Part shown: piece after piece, positions 1 through 6,847 of the stretch
How positions within the stretch are numbered: the first letter of the stretch is position 1
Layout: each line of letters opens with the position of its first letter
From: Streptomyces kaniharaensis
GTDB taxonomy: Bacteria; Actinomycetota; Actinomycetes; Streptomycetales; Streptomycetaceae
Direction of reading: 5' to 3'
Assembly (NCBI RefSeq): GCF_009569385.1
Contig: NZ_WBOF01000007.1
Span: 1-64,000, forward strand
DNA: 64,000 nt
The notes under the pieces: model-generated
The model's database searches: none
Told to the model about the DNA's origin: nothing
The model's input: the letters and a program-made list of their open reading frames with translations, nothing else
Position numbers and translations under genes: made by a program

Positions 1-26
1 GCAGCAGCCGCGGACCCGCCGGCACC

Positions 27-142
27 CTGTCGCACCCACCTGTCGCGCCCCCACCACACACACGGGTTGAGGGGTATCCGCCCACGTCACAACACGCGAC
101 AGCCCCCCACACGACAGCAGGACGCGACAGGCAACGCGACAG
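27..142. repeat. CGCGACAG iteron-like cluster
   Basis: The octamer CGCGACAG occurs exactly at 95-102, 123-130 and 135-142 and as its reverse complement at 40-47. Shorter matches lie at 27-33 (CTGTCGC) and 111-117 (ACGACAG). No gene overlaps them. Clustered octamers in both orientations suggest binding sites for a replication or regulatory protein. The cluster may continue beyond the left edge of the window. Confidence 0.5.
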
Positions 143-288
143 CACCCACCCACCACCAGCCGACCCCGCAACGGCCTCCCCAAACCACCACCAGAGCCAC
201 CAGAACAACCTCCAGGGCGGCCTGACGGCCACCCAGCCACCCAGCCAGGACGACGGCCGGCCAGGACGACCGGGTCAGCCTCGGGAGC

Positions 289-429
289 TCATAGTGGCCA
301 GTCGCTGGCCTCCTGCCGGGCGATGTCACACCCTGCGGCGTGCCCCCAGTTCCGCCCGCACTCGATGCAGCGCGGGAGCGGCCGGTCGTCGTCGGGGTCC
401 AGGTACTCGTCCCACTCGTCCTCATCCAT
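289..429 (-). CDS. small acidic Cys/His protein, unknown function
   Basis: 46 residues starting with MDEDEWDEYLDPDDD, strongly acidic, followed by a CIECGRNWGHAAGC stretch (C-x2-C-x5-H-x3-C) that could bind one zinc ion. The ATG at 429 is chosen because the upstream frame has no protein-like composition, although the ribosome binding site is weak. Short acidic proteins with such a Cys/His knuckle are common on actinomycete plasmids, but I do not recognise a named family. It lies downstream of the replication-relaxation gene on the same strand, about 680 bases away. Confidence 0.5.
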   Translation of the reverse strand: MDEDEWDEYLDPDDDRPLPRCIECGRNWGHAAGCDIARQEASDWPL

Positions 430-1112
430 GCCACGGTCAACGACCAGAACGACGAGAGGTGCCCACCTGGTGCCGAACGGCGGCCCAGCGAGGCGGGCAC
501 AGGCACGGCCCAACCACCAGGGACGGCGGTGCAGACCCGAACGGCGGCCGCAACGAGCCGAGGCGGACGACGACCGCAACGGCCGCCCTACAGGCCCCAC
601 AGGCCCACAGAACGCCCAGCCACCAGGGAAAACAGCACCTCAATGACACAACCCCACAACCCCCACAGCCCCGAACGACGGCCGGGACGGCGGCGGCGCA
701 GCAGGACCCGCCCCCGAGCGGCGGGCACAGCGCGAGGCCCAGCCCGGACGGGCGCGGCCCGGACGGCAGCTACCCGCCGGCGGGCACGGGCAGCCTGGCC
801 CCACCAAACCGAACACCAACCCCCGCCACCACCCCCGCACCCCACAATTCCAACCCGAATTCAGGCAACCGCCGGAAAACCAATCAACAAAAACAGCTGT
901 GCGGAATTCACGCCCGAATCACCGGCGAAACACCCACCAACCGGCCAAGCGGGCCGACAGCACCCCCGACAGCACCCCGACCCCACCCACCACCACACAC
1001 AGTCACCAAGCCAGCCACCACCCACCACCCACCGACCGCCCCCAACAGGACCAACCAAAGGTCCAGACAACCCGGCCTGTAGGGCCATTCCACGCCCACC
1101 ATGGCCAACAGG
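430..1112. other. gene-free, strand-asymmetric A/C-rich stretch
   Basis: I see no convincing gene here. From about 600 to 1090 the plus strand is almost only A and C with few G or T runs, and it includes AT-richer islands near 845-910. Open frames in this stretch have low-complexity Pro/Thr or Gly/Trp compositions typical of noncoding high-GC DNA. Such skew can mark an untranslated leader or trailer, or a single-strand-prone replication region. Confidence 0.5.
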
Positions 1113-2699
1113 TCACACCCGGCGACCCCTCACCGGGTAGAGCTTCGCGTGCAGCACCCGGTCCTCCCACCACGGATCCTCCGGAGCGGACACCAGCGCG
1201 GCGACCTGCTCGCGCTTGGTCGGGGCGGGCAGCACCAGCGGGCCCAGGTTCTTCTCGGCGCGGTCCCGTGCGCACTGCGGGCACTCCAGCCGGTCGGGGC
1301 CGGCCTTCTCCCGCAGCTCCGACTTCGAGCCCTCCTTGCCACCGATCGAGCCCCGGCACGTCCAGCACGGACGCAACGCAGCGTTCGCTGCCCGGGCGGC
1401 TTCCAGCTGTTCTTCGGCCTCCCGTTCCAGGCGCTCCGTGTGTTCCTGGTGGCAGGGCCAGCAACGGCCACCCGGGCGCCGGGTCCACTGGCGGCTGCCA
1501 TGCACCCAGGTGCTCTCCTCCTTGGGGACGTTGCCGCAGTCGGCGCAGGCGAGGGTCTGCATCAGCTCGCGGTGGTCCTGCTTGGCCTTCTTCTCCCGGG
1601 CGGCCTGGCGCTGGTCGTAGGCGGCGCGGTTGTTCGGGTTGTCCAGCGCGTCGATCAGACAGTGCCGTCCGTCGCGGCCGTAGCGCCACCAGATGGGTCC
1701 GAGTGGTCCGTGCTCGGCCAGGGCCTCCAGGGTGGTGGCGATGATGGGCACCGCGTCGTCGTACTCGCGCCAGCCGTCGTCGTTGTAGTCGCGGACCACC
1801 TTGCACCACCGGCCGAGCCAGCAGTCGGCGGACAGGTCCGCGACGGCCTGCTGCCGGTTGGCCAGGGCCACCGGTCCGGCGTCGGTGACGACCAGGGCGA
1901 CCGGCGGGTACCCGGGCCGGGTGTGGCCGGGCCAGGTTCGGCGCCACCAGTGCACCGTGCGGTCGGCCGGCTCTTGGTCGGCGAGGGCCGGGTCGTTGTC
2001 GCGGACCTTGGTGCGGAACAGCTCGCGGTAGGCGGTGAACTTCGCGGCGACCCGCTCCGGCGCCATGGTGGAGCGGTCGACCTCGACCATCAGCACCGGC
2101 ACCCCGATCTCCGGGGCCTGGAGCACCGCGTCTGGGCGCACCTTGCGCTTCCCGCCCGGCAGCGTGAACTCCACCTCGGTCGCCCAGTCGGTCACGGTGC
2201 CCACCCCACCCGGGGTGTCCGGGGCCGTGCCTCCGAGGACGAACGCGGCGATCGTCTCGTTGACCGCCATCGCGTGCTGGGCACCGGAACGCCCGGCACC
2301 CCGGGCCGTTCCGCCCATGTCGGAGCGGGGCAGGCCGAGCACCTGCCCGGCCGCCTCCAGTCCGGCCGTGCCCTCCAGCCGCCAGGTCTTGTGCCGCGCC
2401 CTGGTGTTGCCGTCGGAGGCGACCAGGCCGTGCAGGGCGAGATCGCGCAACGCCTGCCGGATCACGGTGTTCGACGCCGCCCCCGGGCGCAGCAGTCGCT
2501 GGAGCTGGCCGGCGGTGGCGACCTTGAGGACGCCGAGCGCGCCGAGGACGTCGGAGCGCATGGCGTTGGTCGAGCTGTTCGGGTTGGCGGCGCCGCGCCG
2601 GTACGCGGTCCGGCCCGGCCGGGACGGCTGCGGTGGTTCGACGGCGTCGGCCTGGTCGTCGTTGTCGTCGGGCAGGGCGGGGCTCTGACGGGTGCTCAC
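1113..2699 (-). CDS. replication-relaxation family protein (Replic_Relax)
   Basis: 528 residues. A GTG at 2699 preceded by GGGAGACGCCC is taken as start because the longer frame is Gly/Arg-rich junk. The N-terminal third (about 35-110) is a winged-helix-like region. A central block holds RPDAVL, VPVLMVEVDRST and AAKFTAYRELF, a D...E-x-D...K arrangement reminiscent of a PD-(D/E)XK nuclease core. PPVALVVTDAG and GRDGRHCLIDALDNPN follow. The C-terminus carries CxxC pairs (CADCGN, CWPCHQ, CWTCRG, CPQCAR) as likely zinc ribbons. The family is associated with plasmid replication and relaxation. It shares these blocks with the protein at 6848-8398, so the two are paralogues. The nuclease idea is inference. 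Confidence 0.8.
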   Translation of the reverse strand: MSTRQSPALPDDNDDQADAVEPPQPSRPGRTAYRRGAANPNSSTNAMRSDVLGALGVLKVATAGQLQRLLRPGAASNTVIRQALRDLALHGLVASDGNTRARHKTWRLEGTAGLEAAGQVLGLPRSDMGGTARGAGRSGAQHAMAVNETIAAFVLGGTAPDTPGGVGTVTDWATEVEFTLPGGKRKVRPDAVLQAPEIGVPVLMVEVDRSTMAPERVAAKFTAYRELFRTKVRDNDPALADQEPADRTVHWWRRTWPGHTRPGYPPVALVVTDAGPVALANRQQAVADLSADCWLGRWCKVVRDYNDDGWREYDDAVPIIATTLEALAEHGPLGPIWWRYGRDGRHCLIDALDNPNNRAAYDQRQAAREKKAKQDHRELMQTLACADCGNVPKEESTWVHGSRQWTRRPGGRCWPCHQEHTERLEREAEEQLEAARAANAALRPCWTCRGSIGGKEGSKSELREKAGPDRLECPQCARDRAEKNLGPLVLPAPTKREQVAALVSAPEDPWWEDRVLHAKLYPVRGRRV

Positions 2700-3091
2700 G
2701 GGCGTCTCCCGGTGGTCGTGTCGGGCTGCTGCCTCTGAGGGATATCCGGCGTTCCTGACAGCCGCCAAGCCCATTCCGGGCCCGCGCGCCGCACCCTCTC
2801 CCAGCACCCCGATCCGGCCCCCACCGCCACCCCCCAGCAGCGAGCGGCCGGCACCAGCCGGACGCGAGAAGAAGAAAGGCCCACCGCAGGTGCAACAACC
2901 CGAACCGACCAACCGACAACGCCACAACCACAAACCAAAAACCAAAAGCAGAAAGACGGGAGAAGAGGGTTGTCAGAATGCGGCGGCGGCCCGGATTCGG
3001 GCACTGACCTGCCCGTTCTCCCGCATCCGGCGCGGGAGGGACGGTAGGGGCAGCGAAGGGGGAAACGGCAGGGGCAACGGAAGCAGTCCAG

Positions 3092-3351
3092 CAAACTCAC
3101 CAGGGCCACCAAGGTATTGGTGAGTTTCCTTGATAGGCCACCAAGGAAACTCACCAGGGCACCTTGATGGCCATCCCAGCAGGTCAGAGACGTGCCGATC
3201 GAGGCAACGAGGGCTCCGAGGTAGGGACTGGTTGGCGGACGGGATTACGGACCGCATTTCGGACCGGTGAGAACGCGGGATACCTTGATAGCGGGAGTTA
3301 TCAAATCGTTATGAACAACCAACCTTGATGGTAAGAAATCCGGTGAGTTTC
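3092..3351. repeat. interleaved GAAACTCACC and CCTTGATRG repeats
   Basis: GAAACTCACC-type decamers lie at 3092-3101 (CAAACTCACC), 3119-3128 (reverse), 3146-3155 and 3342-3351 (reverse). A second nonamer, CCTTGATRG, lies at 3128-3136, 3162-3170, 3283-3291 and 3323-3331. Both sit in the control region upstream of the Replic_Relax gene starting at 3412. The decamer recurs at 6.7 kb and 11.5 kb, so it looks like a binding site of one plasmid-encoded protein; the nonamer may belong to a second regulator. Confidence 0.65.
3285..3304. promoter_or_regulatory. inverted repeat TTGATA-N8-TATCAA
   Basis: Perfect 6-base arms around an 8-base centre, about 110 bases before the GTG at 3412. It overlaps one CCTTGATRG element, so it may be a two-fold operator for the factor that reads that nonamer. 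Confidence 0.45.
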
Positions 3352-3411
3352 ATGGGGTTCCATTCTCCGAGCGCGGGAGATGCCCGCGCCTCGGAATGAG
3401 GGAGCACATTC

Positions 3412-4263
3412 GTGCACGGGGATCTGGAGACCGACCACGACGTCCTGGTGACGCTCCACCGCTTCACCCTGGCGACCGCCGAGCAGCTCCACCAGCTCCA
3501 CGGCGGCACCGCCGGGATCAAGCAGACCCAGAAGCGCATGGCCCGGCTCCAGGCCGAGGGCCTAGCCGAGTTCGTGACCCTGCCGCAGGCCGGCCGGGCG
3601 AAGGCCTGGCACCTCACCGCGGCCGGCTCCGCCGTGACCGCCACCTTCCCCGAGGCCCTGCGCCCGGCCGCGCCGGTGCCGGGCTCGGAGAAGCCGGCGG
3701 TGCGGCACGGGCGCGAGCACCTGCTCGACGTCGGCCGGATCCACGCCGCCTTCGTCACCGACGCCCGGGAGCGCGGCGAGGCCTGCGGCCCGCTCGACCT
3801 CCTCCCCCACCCGGAGCTGCCCGCTGGCGGCGCCGAGGTGTACCGGCCCGCCGCACACCTCGCCTACACCGCAGGCCAAGGCGACGAGCGGCACCGGCTG
3901 CGGGCGTTCGTCGAACGCCACCGCCCCGGCGCCGGCGCCGAGGAGACCGCGGCGCAGCTGGCGGCCTGCGCCCGGGTGTGGGAGCAGGCCGGCCCGGACG
4001 ACCGGGGCCGGGCGTGGGAGCGGCGCTGGCGCTCCTTCCCGCGGCTGCTGGTGGTCCTGGTCGGCACGGCGGCCGCCCGGGTGCGCGGCGCGGTGGCGGA
4101 CCTGCGGCTGGCCGCCGAGGAGAACCCGGCCGTCGCCGAGATGCTGGCCGCCGTCCCGGCCGGCGCCGCCCGCCTCGAGGACCTGGTCCAGCGCGGACCG
4201 TCCGCACCGGTCTGGCACCCGCTCAGCAGCAGCGGGCGGGCGTGCGGGTGGACGGAGCTGTAG
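3412..4263 (+). CDS. Replic_Relax-like protein with degenerate core
   Basis: 283 residues. GTG start at 3412 with GAGGGAG seven bases upstream. The N-terminus (about 8-70) reads as a winged helix (ATAEQLHQLHGG, RMARLQAEGLAEF, WHLTAAGSAV). The middle aligns by order with the paralogues at 1113-2699 and 6848-8398, but the acidic and lysine positions are changed: RPDAVL is RPAAHL, EVDR is VERH, and AAKFTAYREL is AAQLAACARVW. The C-terminal zinc ribbons are missing. I infer a paralogue that kept DNA binding but lost any catalytic core, possibly a regulator or antagonist of its relatives. Confidence 0.7.
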   Translation: MHGDLETDHDVLVTLHRFTLATAEQLHQLHGGTAGIKQTQKRMARLQAEGLAEFVTLPQAGRAKAWHLTAAGSAVTATFPEALRPAAPVPGSEKPAVRHGREHLLDVGRIHAAFVTDARERGEACGPLDLLPHPELPAGGAEVYRPAAHLAYTAGQGDERHRLRAFVERHRPGAGAEETAAQLAACARVWEQAGPDDRGRAWERRWRSFPRLLVVLVGTAAARVRGAVADLRLAAEENPAVAEMLAAVPAGAARLEDLVQRGPSAPVWHPLSSSGRACGWTEL

Positions 4264-4553
4264 CCAGGTGGAGCCCTTCAGAGCCCACGGTCAGCTGGGG
4301 CAGATCTGGCGACTATGCACACCATCGTGCCAGTTCAGAGTGCACAGAGAGCAGCCCTGAGCGCGGACATCGAGTGGAACGTACGTAGGCGGATCTGAAT
4401 CAATCCCGCCAACATATTGGCGCGGCCGGGCGTCTTCGCGAGAGGGTGGCCTGGCCGCAAGGAGGCACTCGGCGCCCGCCGATCCGAAGGTGGGACGACG
4501 TCCCTGGCGGCTCTTCAGATCTCTCTTCCCTCTTCGACAGGAGTTCCTTCCGC
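4264..4553. other. intergenic gap with a CGCCAA-N4-TTGGCG inverted repeat
   Basis: No gene is seen in these 290 bases. A perfect inverted repeat, CGCCAA CATA TTGGCG, lies at 4407-4422, upstream of the small membrane protein and HTH gene that follow. It may be their operator. Confidence 0.4.
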
Positions 4554-4817
4554 ATGTCCAAGCCCAGTTCTGTCCGCCTGTCCTGTGTCAACCTCTGGGA
4601 CCGCGCTCGCGGGATCCTGGCCGGTGCGCCGCGCCGCCTGGTGCTGGTGGTGGTCGTCCTGCTCGCCGCAGCCATCATCGTGGTCCTCGGCATCCCGGTC
4701 GAGCGCGTGGTGGCGGTTCTGGCCGTGCCGCCCGCCGCCGTGAAGCTGGTGGACCTCGCCGTCAGCCTGCTGTCGGGCCGTCGGCGCTCTCGTACGGCGG
4801 CACCGACGGTGGGCTGA
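4554..4817 (+). CDS. small membrane protein, unknown function
   Basis: 87 residues from an ATG at 4554 with AGGAG about ten bases upstream. One strong transmembrane segment (LVLVVVVLLAAAIIVVLGI) spans about residues 22-41 and a second weaker hydrophobic stretch follows near 45-65. The C-terminus is basic and Ser/Arg-rich. The next gene, an HTH protein, starts nine bases after its stop, so the two are probably co-transcribed. No family recognised. Confidence 0.6.
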   Translation: MSKPSSVRLSCVNLWDRARGILAGAPRRLVLVVVVLLAAAIIVVLGIPVERVVAVLAVPPAAVKLVDLAVSLLSGRRRSRTAAPTVG

Positions 4818-4825
4818 GCACGGCC

Positions 4826-5629
4826 ATGGGACGACCCGAGAAGCCCATCGCGGCCGACGCCTTCGTCGAGCTGCGCCGGCTGGCCCACCACCTTCGGAAG
4901 CTGCGCGCCGACGCCCGCCTGAGCTACCGCCAAATCGTCGAGCACCCGGATAGCAACGGCTACTCCGTGGCCACATTCCAACGAGCGGCCGCCGGGGTGA
5001 CCGTCCCCACGAAGGAGGTCACCATCGCGTTCGCCAAGGCTTGCGGCCACGACGCCAACACAGCTCTGCGGCTGCGCCGCGAGGCCGCCCGCGCCACTGC
5101 CTGGGCCGCCGAGCGCAACCTTCCCCGACGCATCACCCCTGGCGCGATCTTCAGCCTCACCGACTTGCGCACCGCAATGCGCTACGTCCACCTGCAGGCT
5201 GGCCGCCCCTCCAGCCGTGTCCTGGAGGCCGACGCCCCACCAGGCCACCTCCCGCACACCACCCTCGACCGCCTCCTCGACCCTCGTAAGAGGCCCCGTC
5301 TGCCCAGCCGACAGCTCCTCGAAGCGTTCCTCGCCGCCTGCGCCGTACCCCCGCCGCGCAGGAAGGAGTGGATGGCCGCGTACCAACGACTGGCTGACCA
5401 CCCCAGCCTCAGCGCCCGGGCCCTCGCGCGCATCGCTCGCACTCACGGCGACGGCACTCCCTACCGTCCGTCCTGGCAGTCGTCGCAGCTCCACGACAGG
5501 GTCGAGGAGGAAGCCCTGCGCAAGGAGAGGAATCAGCAGTTCCAGTCGTTTCGGAAGACCTGGAAGGCCCCCGACGACCTTGACTGGGCCAACGACTACG
5601 GCACCGGCGAGGACGAGTACATCCCCTAG
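4826..5629 (+). CDS. XRE-like helix-turn-helix regulator
   Basis: 267 residues. ATG at 4826 gives MGRPEKPIAADAFVELRRLAHHL; the longer upstream frame overlaps the previous gene and is not protein-like. Residues about 20-75 contain LRKLRADARLSYRQIVEHP and YSVATFQRAAAG, an HTH arrangement like those of the XRE-type proteins of actinomycetes. A second region near 125-180 (HTTLDRLLDPRKRPRLPSRQ, FLAACAVPPPRRKEWMAAY) repeats the DNA-binding-plus-dimer pattern typical of these regulators. The tail is acidic. Probably cytoplasmic; target unknown. It is convergent with the DUF402 gene. Confidence 0.65.
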   Translation: MGRPEKPIAADAFVELRRLAHHLRKLRADARLSYRQIVEHPDSNGYSVATFQRAAAGVTVPTKEVTIAFAKACGHDANTALRLRREAARATAWAAERNLPRRITPGAIFSLTDLRTAMRYVHLQAGRPSSRVLEADAPPGHLPHTTLDRLLDPRKRPRLPSRQLLEAFLAACAVPPPRRKEWMAAYQRLADHPSLSARALARIARTHGDGTPYRPSWQSSQLHDRVEEEALRKERNQQFQSFRKTWKAPDDLDWANDYGTGEDEYIP

Positions 5630-5693
5630 GCCTCACCACCACGCCCAACCGCCAACTGGCCACAGGGGCACAGCCTGATCCGACCCCGGCGAG

Positions 5694-6371
5694 TCAGCCC
5701 GGATCGGCCTGGTCAGCTCCGCCAGGCAATTCGGGCACCGGCCAAACCGGGTCCGGCGTCCACGCGGGCCACGGCCCGGCGAACGGGCCAGCGCGGTCCT
5801 GGAGGAGGCCGAGGGCGCGCTCGCGGGCCTGCTCGACAGCTCGGTGATCCGCGTCGGTGATGAAGCCGAGGCGGCGGCCGTGCGCGTACTCGTCCTCGTC
5901 CTTCCACGTCGCCGCGGACAGGTCGGGCTCGACCACCAGGTCGACGAGCAGGTCCAAGGTGTCGATCCCGATCCGGGTCCGGACCGCCGGGCGCTCGAAG
6001 TTCACGTACAGGCGCAGCGGCTCGCCCGCCGGGGTCTGGAAGTGGTGCAGGGAGAACCACTGGCCCTCCTCGAAGCGGGAGCGTAGGACGGTGTGCTGCC
6101 AGGCCCACGGCTCCAGTTCCCAGGTGCCGGCCGCGAGGTTGGCCAGGCCGTTCTTGCGGGAGGTGTCGTCGCCGGTGCGCAGCGCCGTGGTCCAGGTGGT
6201 CGGGGCGAGTGCGCTGATCCCCGGCCAGTAGCCGAGTTCGAGCAGGGTGCCGGTGTCGGAGATCGCCCGGTGGGGCTGGGCGGACCACACCTTGCCGAGG
6301 TGGATGTCGCGGCGCACCACCGTGGCCCCGGGGGCGAACGGGGCGCCGGTGCCCGGCGCGACGGCGGTCAC
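5694..6371 (-). CDS. DUF402 domain protein
   Basis: 225 residues from a GTG at 6371. The C-terminal half has the DUF402 signature: LDLLVDLVVEPDLS followed by TWKDEDEYAHGRRLGFIT, with an acidic KDEDE core that in related proteins binds metal for nucleoside di/triphosphate hydrolysis. The N-terminal beta region (FAPGATVVRRDIHLGKVWSA, FEEGQWFSLHHFQTP, LRLYVNFERP) fits the family. Hydrolase activity is inferred from the family only. The GTG overlaps the TGA of a 73-residue frame upstream (GTGA), which supports this start and suggests translational coupling. Confidence 0.7.
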   Translation of the reverse strand: MTAVAPGTGAPFAPGATVVRRDIHLGKVWSAQPHRAISDTGTLLELGYWPGISALAPTTWTTALRTGDDTSRKNGLANLAAGTWELEPWAWQHTVLRSRFEEGQWFSLHHFQTPAGEPLRLYVNFERPAVRTRIGIDTLDLLVDLVVEPDLSAATWKDEDEYAHGRRLGFITDADHRAVEQARERALGLLQDRAGPFAGPWPAWTPDPVWPVPELPGGADQADPG

Positions 6372-6589
6372 GGCCGGCACCAGGTCCGGCAGGCGGGCTC
6401 GTGCCAGGTGGTCTTCACGACCATCCCGCCCGGGGTGAGGTGCTCGCTCGACCAGGTCCGGCAACACCCGCCGCCGGGCCGGGCCGGGGCCGACGGCCTG
6501 GCAGCGCGGACCGGAGCAGCGGGCGCGGGGACGGTGGGCGCGGCCGGACGGCGCGGCCGGCGGGGGCGCTTGGTCGAGGGTGTCGTCAT
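6368..6589 (-). CDS. small basic protein coupled to the DUF402 gene
   Basis: 73 residues starting MTTPSTKRPRRPRRPAAP, very basic and Pro-rich, then a Cys-containing C-terminus (CCRTWSSEHLTPGG, TTWHEPACRTWC). Its stop overlaps the DUF402 start by four bases, the usual coupled arrangement on this element. I do not recognise it, and its Pro/Arg composition means it could be a chance frame. The iteron array at 6691-6838 lies directly upstream. Confidence 0.4.
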   Translation of the reverse strand: MTTPSTKRPRRPRRPAAPTVPAPAAPVRAARPSAPARPGGGCCRTWSSEHLTPGGMVVKTTWHEPACRTWCRP

Positions 6590-6690
6590 GCCGCAGGCTC
6601 TGCCCGCCCCGCCGTCCCGCCGAACCTGGCCGCCACCCGGACGGCCCAGCTGCGACTGTTCTTACCGGCTGCTGACCTGCGCCGACACCC

Positions 6691-6838
6691 GAAACTCACC
6701 GGTCGGCGCCCGGAACTCACCAGCGCCCCGGGGCGAAACTCACCACCGCCCGAGGCGAAACTCACCGGCCCCGGGGCGAAACTCCCCAGCGCAGGTCAGC
6801 AGGGGTGCCGAAACTCCCCGGCGCAGGTCAGCAGGGGC
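6691..6838. repeat. six GAAACTCACC-type iterons
   Basis: Direct copies at 6691-6700, 6712-6721 (GGAACTCACC), 6735-6744, 6757-6766, 6778-6787 and 6810-6819 (last two GAAACTCCCC). Start-to-start spacing is 21, 23, 22, 21 and 32 bases, close to two helical turns, so a protein would meet most of them on one face. The last two are part of a 32-base direct repeat that also holds GCGCAGGTCAGCAGGGG. This is the arrangement of replication iterons or a cooperative operator. The same decamer occurs near 3.1-3.35 kb and 11.5 kb. Confidence 0.75.
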
Positions 6839-6847
6839 GCGCCGGGG

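Larger units (their letters stand above)
2700..3411. promoter_or_regulatory. divergent intergenic region between two Replic_Relax genes
   Basis: No gene is supported in this 0.7 kb divergent gap. The part nearest the left gene (2770-2960) is A/C-rich on the plus strand, like the stretch at 600-1090. The right half holds two families of short repeats and an inverted repeat, listed separately. Promoters for both flanking genes must lie here. The 13-mer GAAGAGGGTTGTC at 2962-2974 recurs at 8171-8183 near the start of the third paralogue. Confidence 0.6.

Noticed and set aside
1003..2931. 642-codon open frame on the minus strand in another phase
   Set aside because: Overlaps the Replic_Relax gene in a different frame; Arg/Pro/Gly-rich with no motif, whereas the chosen frame matches its paralogue.
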